DNA from: Lentisphaerota bacterium | Lineage (GTDB): Bacteria; Verrucomicrobiota; Kiritimatiellia; Kiritimatiellales; Pontiellaceae | Direction: 5' to 3' | NCBI GenBank assembly: GCA_012729265.1 | Contig: JAAYDL010000339.1 | Location: 1 to 34,321, forward strand | DNA: 34,321 nucleotides | Shown: positions 9,742-19,953 of the stretch, in pieces | Layout of the letters: every line of letters starts with the position of its first letter | How positions within the stretch are numbered: the stretch's first letter is position 1 | The notes under the pieces: model-generated | What the model was told of the DNA's origin: nothing | Databases searched by the model: none | The model's input: only the letters and a program-made list of their open reading frames with translations | Program-made: the position numbers and the translations under genes

Positions 9742-12693
9742 TTAAAATTGAACCTGAACCGGCTTGCCGGTATATTTGATCGGCTTCACGCCGCTCGTTG
9801 CCGTTTCAATCCCTGCATTCTGTTCCGGCAACGCCAGCACCACATTCAGCTCGCGCTCCTTCACCATGCCAGCGAACGAGCCGCTCCGCGGGCCGATCGA
9901 CAGCGTTTTTGCCGCATCGTCCCAAACCAAGTCGTATGTGGCATATTCGCCTTTCTCATAGTCATAGGTTTCGTTGTCGTCCTCATAGATCGTAAAGCTC
10001 GCGTCGGCTCCCGGATAGATGCGGATTTCATACGGCGCATCCGGTTTCTCCGTGGCATACTGCATCACCGGCCCCATCGGAACAATCGATCCGGCACGGA
10101 TGTAAAGCGGCATAATATTAAGCGGACAATCGCGCGTGACCGTCTGGCCGCCCCCGAGGGGCTGATTGTTCCAAAAATCAAACCAGTTTGCCCCTTGCGG
10201 AAGATAGGTTTCATACGCAAGGTTAAGCTTATTCTTAGCCTCCTCAAGGTCGCGCATATCCGCCGGCGTGCGCCAAGCCAAACGAAGCGCGCGTTCGCCG
10301 GCCCCCTGATAGAACTCCAGCTTCAGCGAAACCTTCTCGCCCTTTTTTAGGGTAACCATCGTATTCTTATAGCGCACCGCACCCGAGTTCCAATCTTCAA
10401 TCACCTTCTTACCATCAAGGAATAGGCGGAACCCATCGTCGCCATCGATGCCAATTTCATATTCGCCCGACTCCGGAGCGATCAGAAAACCTTCCCAGCG
10501 TGCAGAGAAGTTATTGAATCCATCCAGCCCACCGGGCGGTCCGGCCAACGGCGGCCCCGGCCAGTCATGATCCACATTCTTATCAAGCAGCGTGTCCTTG
10601 GGCGTATCAAAGTTCACTCCCGAAAAATACTGCACATCCAGCCCCCGTTCACCATCAGTCGATCGCAAGTTTTCAGTCGGTATGGTGGCCGGTGGCATGT
10701 TTTCAGAGACGGCCATAGATCGCGTCACCGGATGCACCAAAAACGCCGGACCGAACATAAACTCATCATTCATATTCCGGGCAACAGCATCATCTGGAAA
10801 ATCCATGGGGAACGCGCGCATCAGGGTGTACCCTTCGCTCGTCACCTTCCACGCCTGACTATAGATATACGGCATTAGGCGATAGCGCAAATGCGTGATA
10901 TCGAGCAGGGCCTGATACATTTCCGGGTCCAACTCCTTAAAAATATAGGGCTCGCGCTCAATGTTGGTGCCATGCACGCGAAAGATCGGATTAAACGCAC
11001 CAAATTGGTACCAACGCGCAAACAGCTCCCGATACGTGGCATTCTGCTCACCGCCGGGATAGTTATTCACAAAGAATCCGCCGATGTCTTGAGTCCACCA
11101 AGGATTCCCAGACATGGTCACCTGAAGCCCGCCCGCCATCTGCGACTTCAGCGTATCCCAACTCGCAAATGAATCACCAGACCACGAAGCCGCCGCATAT
11201 CGCTGCGCGCCAGCCCAAGCCGAACGCGTTAACGTAAAGACGCGCTTATTATTGATGGCACGCTGGCCCTCATACGTTCCCTTGGTTGTCACCAGCGTGT
11301 ATGGATTCAGATAGCGTGAAAAATCACCCATGGCATTCATACCCAGATTCTTAATATCCCGCGCCACTTCATTCTGATCCCAGCAGGCCGTTCCCACTTC
11401 CACTTCCGTGCCATCCATCCAGAGCGCATCCACGCCTTTAGCAAAGAGCCCATCATTGATATGTTTAAAATAAATCTCCCGGCCCTTTTCGCTGAACGCA
11501 TCATAAATGCGTGCCTTCTGGGAAATCCAGTGCAGCGGTTCAAAGCGCAGACCATATTGATCCAGCTCCTTTGCCAGCGGGGTATCGTTTCCGACCGACG
11601 GCCAAATGGAGATCATCAACTTCATGTCCAAATCATGAATTGCCTTTGCCATGCCCTCCGGATCTGGATAACGCTCCTGGTTCCAGATCATGCCGCTCCA
11701 CGTGCCATCCTTATCCGATCCCCAGTACTGCCAATCCTGTACGATGTAATCGAGCGGAAACTGCTCCTTACGGAACGTCTGCGCCACCTCAACAATACGC
11801 GCCTGCGTCTGATAACGCTCCTTGCTCATAAAGAGCCCCATCGCCTGCTTCGGATACATTGGAGCATCCCCCGTCAACGCACGATAACTCGCAATGACTT
11901 CGTCCTGATCCTTGCCCGCAAAGAAATAATAGTCCACTCCACCCGGAGCACTCTCGGCCCACAATCGCGCACCGTCTTGATCATCCTTAAAACGCATCAC
12001 AGAATACGTGTCCCACATAATCCCGTAGCGTTCAGAAGAGAGAATCATCGGAATAACAATGCCCAGATTCGTTTGAATCATCCGCACTTCCTGACCGCGA
12101 CGATTAATGCGCGACGACGCGGAATCAATATATCCCAGACCATACCACCCCTCGTCGGGTTTCAGCGTAAAGGTATTCGCCGCCTCATAAGTCGGAGCGC
12201 CGGAAATCTCCACCTGCTTAATTTCGCTTGGCTGGTCGGCGCGCTCCTTTGTCAGCAGCTTTCCATCTGCATCCAAAAACGTAAGCGCACCGCTCGTAGT
12301 ATCCACCACGATCTGCAAATGGTCTGAAGTAATCGAGAGATCGTCACCGGACTCACTTACCTTATAAGGAACCGATGCAGGTTGGCCAATCACCACAATA
12401 CTCGGGTGCTCCCAATAATTCTGACCCAGATTTTCATTCACCCGAACCGTCGTCGGACCATAGAAAATAACATTCTTCACCTTATCGCCAACCCGAAGCT
12501 GAACTCCGCTCTCCAGTTCAACATACGAAAACCCTGCCTGATCGCCCCTCGTCACAGCAACCAAATGCCCATTTTCATCCAGCCCCGACGGTGCGGCCGC
12601 TGCGTTTCCGGCGACTCCCCCAATCATAGATAAAGAAATCAGCATGTAGCGCAGTAGCTTGCTGCGTAAATTACTACAGTGGAATCGGTTCAT
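9742..12693 (-). CDS. GH31 alpha-xylosidase/alpha-glucosidase-like enzyme with PA14 insertion, secreted
   Basis: GWYGLGY, LDYIVQDWQYWG, VDALWMDGTEVEVG, WTQDIGGFF and FGPAFLVHPV motifs of GH31; PA14-like segment FSARWEGFLIAPESGEYEIGIDGDDGFRLFLDGKKVIEDW. Confidence 0.9.
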   Translation of the reverse strand: MNRFHCSNLRSKLLRYMLISLSMIGGVAGNAAAAPSGLDENGHLVAVTRGDQAGFSYVELESGVQLRVGDKVKNVIFYGPTTVRVNENLGQNYWEHPSIVVIGQPASVPYKVSESGDDLSITSDHLQIVVDTTSGALTFLDADGKLLTKERADQPSEIKQVEISGAPTYEAANTFTLKPDEGWYGLGYIDSASSRINRRGQEVRMIQTNLGIVIPMILSSERYGIMWDTYSVMRFKDDQDGARLWAESAPGGVDYYFFAGKDQDEVIASYRALTGDAPMYPKQAMGLFMSKERYQTQARIVEVAQTFRKEQFPLDYIVQDWQYWGSDKDGTWSGMIWNQERYPDPEGMAKAIHDLDMKLMISIWPSVGNDTPLAKELDQYGLRFEPLHWISQKARIYDAFSEKGREIYFKHINDGLFAKGVDALWMDGTEVEVGTACWDQNEVARDIKNLGMNAMGDFSRYLNPYTLVTTKGTYEGQRAINNKRVFTLTRSAWAGAQRYAAASWSGDSFASWDTLKSQMAGGLQVTMSGNPWWTQDIGGFFVNNYPGGEQNATYRELFARWYQFGAFNPIFRVHGTNIEREPYIFKELDPEMYQALLDITHLRYRLMPYIYSQAWKVTSEGYTLMRAFPMDFPDDAVARNMNDEFMFGPAFLVHPVTRSMAVSENMPPATIPTENLRSTDGERGLDVQYFSGVNFDTPKDTLLDKNVDHDWPGPPLAGPPGGLDGFNNFSARWEGFLIAPESGEYEIGIDGDDGFRLFLDGKKVIEDWNSGAVRYKNTMVTLKKGEKVSLKLEFYQGAGERALRLAWRTPADMRDLEEAKNKLNLAYETYLPQGANWFDFWNNQPLGGGQTVTRDCPLNIMPLYIRAGSIVPMGPVMQYATEKPDAPYEIRIYPGADASFTIYEDDNETYDYEKGEYATYDLVWDDAAKTLSIGPRSGSFAGMVKERELNVVLALPEQNAGIETATSGVKPIKYTGKPVQVQF

Positions 12694-12816
12694 TTTTTAA
12701 TCCTCCTATGTAAACATTCCCCCAAAAGCCCATACTACCCAAAGTTAGACGTATATAAAGAGGTGTTATTCGTCAGCATATCCGGCCAACTTTTTCCCCG
12801 ATGCGCAGGAAATAAA

Positions 12817-13730
12817 TCAGGGATTACCCATCAGCGATTCGGCTTCCAGAAGGAGAATGCGGGCGGCAACCCAGTCCCACCAGAATCCTTCTGTATTACT
12901 ACCCACCTCAACGACACGTGACAAACCGTAGGGCAAGCCTGTTGCGATCATATTTTTACCCGATTGAAGCTGATCGAGCGATTCCTCGACCGATCCTGCT
13001 TGATACAGCGACATGGCCAGAATGATATGATCCATAGCGGCTCTCGAAGGCGTTGAATCTCTGGACATGAGGTTTTCCCGTGACCATGATGCGGCATCTT
13101 CATAATTTCCCAACCGGTACTCCAGCAAGGCGAGCGCCCAGACTCGCCAAGCGTGGAGATAGGCATCCCACGTCGACCAGATTCGAACATTGTCTACAGA
13201 TTGGCGGAGAATATCTCCGAGCGGTTCCAAGGCATCCAAAAGTGATTCATCGCACGGCAGAAGTGCGCATATCTTAACGACCTGTTCTGCGGCGATAGGG
13301 TTCTGGGTCTGGCCAAAATGGTCGATGGTTTCCCAAACAAAGCGATGATAGCCATCGATGTCGCCCGCCGCCACCAGAGTAGGCGCCACGCAAAGCAGAC
13401 CACGCGTGGCCTCGTCAGTCAGATCAGACTTATCAACCTGAACGGCACGTGCAAACTTAAGCATATGCCCGGCTCCTTCCGGCCACAGTCCTTTTTCCAG
13501 ATTCCAGTCCGCGAGATCCAGAAATACATTTCCGGCCTCCAACGACGGCTTGATGACGGGAAGATCGACACCTTCCACCATCTGTTCCGCGTCCTCATAC
13601 TGTTCGCGGTTCAGCAGAACGGCCGCCATGGCAATCTTTTCACGAGCCTCCGCCTCCATGCGCAGTCTTGCCTCGCTCTGCCGCGCCTCCTCCGCCAACC
13701 GTTCGGCGGCGACGGCGCGGCTGCTACGGC
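12817..13730 (-). pseudogene. C-terminal part of a TPR/coiled-coil protein, probably a truncated Ser/Thr kinase-TPR protein
   Basis: The reading frame stays open upstream of the annotated start (…RAVAAERLAEEARQSEARLRMEAEAREKIAM), resembling the linker and TPR tail of PVC-type kinase-TPR proteins. It runs directly into transposase sequence at about 13730; no kinase domain is present. Confidence 0.6.
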
Positions 13731-13731
13731 A

Positions 13732-14144
13732 AGCCCGATGCGCCTAAATGCGATGCGGCAGAACTCGTCACCGACGGACTGCCCTCCTACGACAGCGCCG
13801 TCGTTGCCTACAACACTGCAGCCATCGAAAAAGGAGGAGCAGGCATCCTCGAAAAACGCACCGTCATCGGCCTGCAGAACCTCGACCCCGAAAGCGAAGC
13901 CTATCGCGAATACAAGCAGCTCGTCGAACGGCTCAACCGCACCTACAAGTTCCACACCCGCCCAAGGGCCGGGTTCAAGGATTTCGACGGAGCCTGCGCG
14001 CTCACCACCCTCTTCGTGGTCTACTACAACTTCATGCGGCCCCACGGAAGCCTCGGGCATAAACCACCCGTCGAGCTCGAATGCCTCAAAGACAAGAAGC
14101 TCTATCCCGACCAATGGGTCGAGCTGATCCGGCAGGCCGCCTGA
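13732..14144 (+). pseudogene. IS6/IS240-like DDE transposase, C-terminal remnant
   Basis: Frame reads YGKPDAPKCDAAELVTDGLPSYDSAV…NRTYKFHTRPRAGFKDFDGACALTTLFVVYYNFMRPHGSLGHKPPVELE…, the C-terminal half of a DDE transposase. The N-terminal half is missing. Confidence 0.8.
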
Positions 14145-14523
14145 TCAATCAATAATCCAGATGTCAAAGAACACTCGCAAGACCCAGATCTTGCGCACCA
14201 TCCGCCCCGCTGTGCATTGAACGCATCAACCGGCGTGAAAAACCATTCTCTTTACCTCGCTCAACCCAACCGACCCCAATAAAAAGCCAAACTTCAACGC
14301 GCGTTACTACATTCTCATCGACCTGCTCGGGAACTCATCCATCCTTTTCATAGAATTTTTGACAGAACCCAACTAAACAAACTGATCTCAAATACAGCGG
14401 CCAGCCATCCTGATGACCGTATAACGAAGTTTGTAACCCACAACAAAGCAATCGCTCGACGGGGTGAGGAAAAATCATCTTATTACTATCCTCATGTTTA
14501 TGTCCAAACGAGCGGCTAATCTT

Positions 14524-16107
14524 CTAATCGGCGCTGTATTCAAAATAATCAAACACCGCTTCCTCTTCACATTCAGCGCCGTTGACTGTGGCATAAAAAC
14601 CAACATAGATTCCCGTAAAGCCGCCAATGGTTTCTGTGCTCAGGTAACGCGCCTCCACGCTTTCAAGCTGCTTAAACGCATCATTCCCCTGTGCATAGGC
14701 AAAATTGAGGCGCTGGCGCGCGCCCTGAATCCGAAGTTTTACAGGCCCCGGTCGCAGAACAACCTCTTCGGTTTTATAAACCACCGATCCGAATTTCAGC
14801 TGCACATAAAGCACCCGGGAATCACCGGATTTTTTGACGCGAAGATCAAAATGCTGACTCTCATGGAGCAGAATAAAGCCCGCCTCTTCATTTTCCTTCG
14901 CGGGGTTAAAATTCATCGTCGTTTCGGCCGTAAAATCATTACTCTGAATCCGGCGGCCAATGAATGCGGGCGAGCCGCGTTCGCCGATACGCTGCGGCTG
15001 TCCTTTGATGCGCAGCGCGCCGTCGCTGATCGTATAATAGTCGGTCGGGATACGGATAAAGTTCCACTCGAGACCCAGCTTTGTACCCTCAAATTCATCG
15101 CGCGGAGATTTGGTTGGAAAGGGTTCCAGCGGCAGCGTCGGCGTTCTCATGTCGATAGTAACGGTTCCGTTTCCATTGATGGTCGGCCAAGCATATTTTG
15201 CCCAGTTGACCGGCACCAGACAGGTTTCACGTCCGAGAATATGGTGGACGGGATAATCGACGACCTTGCGGTAGCCGTGGCAGACCATCCACCAGGAGCC
15301 GTCGTGGGCCTGAACCATATCGGCATGGCCGACGCCCTGAATCGGATTCCCCTGCGCTGCGGCGTTTGCGTGCGCCAGAATCGGATTCGCCGGATTCTCC
15401 GTGTAGGGGCCCCATATCGTGTTGCTGCGCGCAATATTTTCGCAGTGCGCCTCTTCGGTTCCGCCTTCGGCGGCCATCAGATAGTAATATCCATCTTTTT
15501 TATAGATGTGCGGCCCTTCGGCATAACGGCCGCCGGTCCCCCACCAAACCTTCTTGCCTTCGGTCAGACGTTTGCCGGTTTTTACGTCGATTTCGTACAG
15601 ATAAAACTCCGACGACATGGCGTAAACCTTTCCATCGTCATCAAAAAACAGATCCGGATCAATGCCGGGAAGATCGATGGCCATCGGGTCAGACCAAGGT
15701 CCGGCAGGATCTGAGGCGGTCATATAAAAGTTACCCATCCCGTTGATGTCGGTGGTGATCATGTAGAAGGTTCCTTCGTGATACCGAATCGTGCAGGCAT
15801 AAATATTCATGCCCTGCGGAAACTGCTCCTTACGATGAATGCAGTGACCGATCAGCTCCCAGTTGACCAAATCCTTACTGTGATACACCGGAATGCCCGG
15901 AAAATATTCAAAGGTGGACGTCACCAGATAATAGTCTTCCCCAGCGCGGCAAATGCTCGGATCAGAATGAAAGCCAGGAATCACCGGATTATGATAGGTG
16001 ATCGGCTCGGCCGGATCAGGCTTCACCGCGAACGGATTATCATGTACTTGTGCACCGGAAACAGCGCCCCACAATGCTAGTAACGAAATAATGGCGATCT
16101 TCTTCAT
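14524..16107 (-). CDS. GH43 beta-xylosidase/arabinofuranosidase-like enzyme, secreted
   Basis: TYHNPVIPGFHSDPSICRAGEDYYLVTSTFEYFPGIPVYHSKDLVNWELIGH is a typical GH43 xylosidase N-terminus; C-terminal beta-sandwich; signal peptide. Confidence 0.92.
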   Translation of the reverse strand: MKKIAIISLLALWGAVSGAQVHDNPFAVKPDPAEPITYHNPVIPGFHSDPSICRAGEDYYLVTSTFEYFPGIPVYHSKDLVNWELIGHCIHRKEQFPQGMNIYACTIRYHEGTFYMITTDINGMGNFYMTASDPAGPWSDPMAIDLPGIDPDLFFDDDGKVYAMSSEFYLYEIDVKTGKRLTEGKKVWWGTGGRYAEGPHIYKKDGYYYLMAAEGGTEEAHCENIARSNTIWGPYTENPANPILAHANAAAQGNPIQGVGHADMVQAHDGSWWMVCHGYRKVVDYPVHHILGRETCLVPVNWAKYAWPTINGNGTVTIDMRTPTLPLEPFPTKSPRDEFEGTKLGLEWNFIRIPTDYYTISDGALRIKGQPQRIGERGSPAFIGRRIQSNDFTAETTMNFNPAKENEEAGFILLHESQHFDLRVKKSGDSRVLYVQLKFGSVVYKTEEVVLRPGPVKLRIQGARQRLNFAYAQGNDAFKQLESVEARYLSTETIGGFTGIYVGFYATVNGAECEEEAVFDYFEYSAD

Positions 16108-16143
16108 GTTGTTTTCTCCCTACAACCGGCTCTGCAAGAGCCT

Positions 16144-18162
16144 CTACTTTTTACTAAACCGAACCGCAGCGCCGCCGCCGGGAGCGAGCTTCAGGCTCAA
16201 CGTGTCCATTGCCGTGACCGTCTTCTTGGAAATGGTCACCTGATCTGCCTTGTTCTGCCAGGTAATCCCGTCTGCGTCCGCATAGATTTCGGCCGTATAT
16301 TCCGCGCCCTCATCGAGAAACGAGAGGGAAACCTCAAAGCTGCGCGGATCTTCGTTGGTCAGGCTGCCCAGATACCAATCGTCGCTGTAGCGGTCTTTCC
16401 GCACGGTCGTGATATATTCGCCGATCTCCGCATTCAGCACTTGGGTATCGTACCAATCAACCGGCACATCCTGTAGGAACTTAAATGCAGGGTGGTCCAC
16501 ATAGTTTTCCGGAAGATCGGCCAGCATCTGGATCGGGGAATAGAGTACGACATACAACGACAGCTGTTTGGCCAGCGTGGTGTGCACATCGCGTCCCGGA
16601 TAGCCCTGCGAGATTCCGACATCAAAAATGCCCGGCGTAAAGTCCATCGGACCGCTCAGCATGCGGGTGAACGGAATGGTGGCCGTGTGCGACGGCGGGT
16701 TGCCCTCGCTCCATGCATTATATTCTTGGCCGCGCGCGCCCTCGCGCGACATCATATTCGGATAGGTCCGTCGCTCGCCGGTGTCCTTGATCGGCTCATG
16801 GAAGTTGACCGCCAACTGATACTCCGCCGCCTTATTGAGCACTTCGCGGTAATAATTCACGCCGAACTGACCGTGGTGCCACTCTTCCATATTGAGCCGC
16901 GAGCCGACTTGGCCGATCTTGATATCGTGCATACCCATGGATTTATACAGCGCCATGCCGGCATCGATCTGCTTGCGGTAGTTGATAATATTGGAGCCGG
17001 TCTCGTGATAGCCGATAATACTGACCCCCTTTTCGCGGGCATAGTCGGTGACTTTCTTGAGATCAAAACCGTCGGCCTCGTCGGTAAAGCTGAACATATG
17101 CATGGCATTTTCATACCATGCCTCCGTCCATCCCTTATTCCAGCCCTCAATCAAAAGATGGTCGATGCCCAGCTTCTCACAGTAATCGATGTATTCCATC
17201 GCGTTCTTGGTGGTCGCGCCCTGCTTTTCACTTTCCCAAAAGGTGTATTTTCCAATGTGCATGCCCCACCAGATGCCCAGATATTTATGCGGCTTGATCC
17301 ACGAAGTATCCTCCAGAACCGGTTCATCGTTCAGATTCAGAATTAGGTAGGAAGTAATCAGTCCGCCGGCGTCTTCCGAAATCTGAAGCGTACGCCACGG
17401 CGAAATAAACTCGCCCGTCGTCTTCACTCGGTCTCCATCGGCCCACGGAATCAGATCCGCCTTCAAATGCGCTCCGTCCGTATGCGCCAGCGCCATGCCG
17501 GCAAAATCAACCAAACGCGCTTCGTGAAAGCTGAGGTACAGTCCGTTGTCGCTCTTGATGGTCAACGGCGTGTGCACTTTATCCAGTTCACTGACCTTCG
17601 ACTTCGTCGTCAGATATTCATAGCGGTTGTCCTGATACGCACCGATCCACCAAGCCTCGCCATCGGCGGAGAGGTTGAATTCGGTCAGCTCGCCCATAAT
17701 CACCAGATCGCATTCGCCCTGCTGAGGATAGAGATAGCGAAAGGCAATGCCGTCGGCGAACGCGCGGAATTCAATATTGAGCGTACGCCTCTTTCCACCC
17801 GTCTCGCGTAGCGAAACCGCCAACTGGTTATACTGGTTGCGAATCTCCTGCTTCTCGCCCCAAACCTGCGTCCAGGTTTCATCCAGACTCGTCACCTTCG
17901 CCGATGCCAGCTCCATGGCACCCAGCGAAGCATACCCCGCTTTAAACACAAATCCCATCGCCGACGGATCAATTATATCCTTATCCACTCGGGTCACCTC
18001 GTACATGGGTTTGCCTTCCGCCATCCAGAAATGAACGACATTCTTCCCGTCCGGAGAAACCAACTGCAGCACTTCATCGGCAGCTCTTGTCAGTCCGCCG
18101 CTGCACAAAAATGCCGTTGCAATCGCGATGCCAAACCCTTTCACACCCAATCCTGTTTTCAT
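16144..18162 (-). CDS. GH97 alpha-glucosidase/alpha-galactosidase-like enzyme, secreted
   Basis: LQLVSPDGKNVVHF N-terminus, YLGIWWGMHIGKYTFWE, IIGYHETGSNI, NFHEPIKDTGERRTYPNMMSREGARGQEYNAWS and HTATIPFTRMLSGPMDFTPG motifs of GH97. ORF extends to 18249; the start at 18162 gives a signal peptide. Confidence 0.9.
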   Translation of the reverse strand: MKTGLGVKGFGIAIATAFLCSGGLTRAADEVLQLVSPDGKNVVHFWMAEGKPMYEVTRVDKDIIDPSAMGFVFKAGYASLGAMELASAKVTSLDETWTQVWGEKQEIRNQYNQLAVSLRETGGKRRTLNIEFRAFADGIAFRYLYPQQGECDLVIMGELTEFNLSADGEAWWIGAYQDNRYEYLTTKSKVSELDKVHTPLTIKSDNGLYLSFHEARLVDFAGMALAHTDGAHLKADLIPWADGDRVKTTGEFISPWRTLQISEDAGGLITSYLILNLNDEPVLEDTSWIKPHKYLGIWWGMHIGKYTFWESEKQGATTKNAMEYIDYCEKLGIDHLLIEGWNKGWTEAWYENAMHMFSFTDEADGFDLKKVTDYAREKGVSIIGYHETGSNIINYRKQIDAGMALYKSMGMHDIKIGQVGSRLNMEEWHHGQFGVNYYREVLNKAAEYQLAVNFHEPIKDTGERRTYPNMMSREGARGQEYNAWSEGNPPSHTATIPFTRMLSGPMDFTPGIFDVGISQGYPGRDVHTTLAKQLSLYVVLYSPIQMLADLPENYVDHPAFKFLQDVPVDWYDTQVLNAEIGEYITTVRKDRYSDDWYLGSLTNEDPRSFEVSLSFLDEGAEYTAEIYADADGITWQNKADQVTISKKTVTAMDTLSLKLAPGGGAAVRFSKK

Positions 18163-18531
18163 TATGCCACCCCAAAACTTACCGTTCATGGATCTAATCA
18201 ACCGCCAACTTAGTTGAGCGAAACGCTCGCCCCAAACCGTGAAAATCATTCAACTCCATCCACCGCCTAACGTACCGTATACCAAATTTATCTACATCGC
18301 TTCCAACCCTTAAAGCGACAACCCGCCTCATCTTCAAGCCAGAAAATTTAAACAAAAGGAAAAATGCAAACCGGTCAGGAGGAAGGTTCCACATCGCAAT
18401 GTGGCTCTAATCCAACTGTTTGACCCTATTCCATCTGAAAGCATTGGGTCTGGGGAGATTAAGGACTGCTGCGGGTTATGCTTGTTTCCGGGCGGCGGCT
18501 GAATTATCTTGGATAGCATTTGGAGGAAGAT

Positions 18532-18984
18532 ATGAAGATTCTTGTACTGAACGGCCCTAATCTGAATTTGCTTGGATCGCGCGAGCCGGAAATTTACGGA
18601 AAAGAAACGTTGGCGGATATTGAAACCCAACTGCGTACATGCGCCAAACAGCTTTCTGCTGATATCAAAATTGAATTCCGTCAATCAAACTCTGAAGCAG
18701 AGCTGATCACATGGATTGGCGAAACGCGGAGAGTATATGATGGTATAATCATTAACCCAGCGGCACTGACGCATACAAGCCTCGGCTTGTACGATGCGCT
18801 CAAAGCGGTGTCCGATCTTGTTCCCGCCGTGGAAATTCATTTGAGCAACACGCACACCCGAGAAAAAATCCGTCAAAAAAACCTGACGGCCTCAGCCTGT
18901 GTCGGACAGATTATGGGATTCAAAGGCTTCGGCTACACGCTTGCACTCCAAGCATTGATTGAAACCCTCAGCAACCGCCGCTGA
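18532..18984 (+). CDS. aroQ: 3-dehydroquinate dehydratase, type II
   Basis: MKILVLNGPNLNLLGSREPEIYG, IIINPAALTHTS and VEIHLSNTHTREKIR motifs; SD GGAGGAAGAT before ATG at 18532. Confidence 0.93.
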   Translation: MKILVLNGPNLNLLGSREPEIYGKETLADIETQLRTCAKQLSADIKIEFRQSNSEAELITWIGETRRVYDGIIINPAALTHTSLGLYDALKAVSDLVPAVEIHLSNTHTREKIRQKNLTASACVGQIMGFKGFGYTLALQALIETLSNRR

Positions 18985-19021
18985 TTAACGGAAGCATCAA
19001 AGCAGATGGATGCAACGCAAG

Positions 19022-19050
19022 AAGGCGAGGTCCATGAACCTCGCCTTTTC
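19022..19050 (+). terminator. Rho-independent terminator downstream of aroQ
   Basis: Perfect 10-bp stem AAGGCGAGGT-ccatga-ACCTCGCCTT followed by TTC. Confidence 0.75.
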
Positions 19051-19078
19051 TAAATCTAAAATCACACTGTCAATTTAT

Positions 19079-19804
19079 TTATCGGCCGCGACGACCCCCT
19101 TGACCACCAGTCGCACCGCCGCCCCCCATTCCAGGGAAACCACCTTCCATCCCGGGGAAACCACCTTCCATTCCGCCGCCGGGTATCGGCGGCTGTCCAG
19201 CGGTGGTTGTAGTCGTCGGCATCGGCGGCTGCGCAGTGTTGCCTGTCATCGTCGGCTGAAAACCACTTTCAAAGCGTCGCGCAGTGGTTGTTGCAGCAGC
19301 AGCGGTTGCCGGTCTTGTATTTCCGGCCGCAGGGGTTGTCGTCGTTCGTCCTCGGACGTTGCGTCCTGCATCAGCTGGTGCCGCCCCCAGCTCAAGCGGC
19401 ACAGTAAGCCCATTATATTCAACATTGGCAATCGAGTTTTCCAAATCAACGCTGATTAATTTAATCCGTATTTGTTGATAATTTTCACCCTCTTCCAAAA
19501 CAAAACTTTTCGGCTGCCCGGAAACTGGACGCAGAACCTGAAATCCGGCTTTAATGGTTCCTTCGTCTTCAGATTCGAGCAAAAAATTGAGCCGTACCTG
19601 TTGTTGCAGATCTTGAACAACCTCAGGGTTCGCGACACCGCCGGGAACGACTATCGGCTCAGCGGCTGTGCCAAAAGGAGCCCGGTCAATAATTGGCTGG
19701 TACCGATCTCTTGAATAATCTTCTTGAGCATAAGATGTCGCGGCAATTCCAATAAATAAGGCAAACCCAAAAAATAAAATGATGTGTTTTTGTTCAATCT
19801 TCAT
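19079..19804 (-). CDS. Hypothetical secreted protein with Thr/Pro/Gly-rich C-terminal tail (paralogue of next gene)
   Basis: Signal peptide, then YSRDRYQPIIDRAPFGTA; low-complexity tail with GGFPGMEGGFPGM repeats; SD GGAGG before ATG at 19804. Confidence 0.65.
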   Translation of the reverse strand: MKIEQKHIILFFGFALFIGIAATSYAQEDYSRDRYQPIIDRAPFGTAAEPIVVPGGVANPEVVQDLQQQVRLNFLLESEDEGTIKAGFQVLRPVSGQPKSFVLEEGENYQQIRIKLISVDLENSIANVEYNGLTVPLELGAAPADAGRNVRGRTTTTPAAGNTRPATAAAATTTARRFESGFQPTMTGNTAQPPMPTTTTTAGQPPIPGGGMEGGFPGMEGGFPGMGGGGATGGQGGRRGR

Positions 19805-19953
19805 GATTCCGTCCTCCAAATGATAACTGCATTAACCGGATTTAACGCTACAGGGTGAATACAACGAAAATTTTAGTGAAAATATTGTCTGAGCAGGCGC
19901 GCATATTCGCCTGACTATGCCGCCGAATCAACTTGTCTTCTCTGCCGAACACC

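Noticed and set aside
19079-19330. Separate repeat locus in the region of plus-strand ORF 19010-19459
   Set aside because: The repeats are the Gly/Met/Pro-rich tail of the minus-strand secreted protein; the plus-strand ORF is its mirror.
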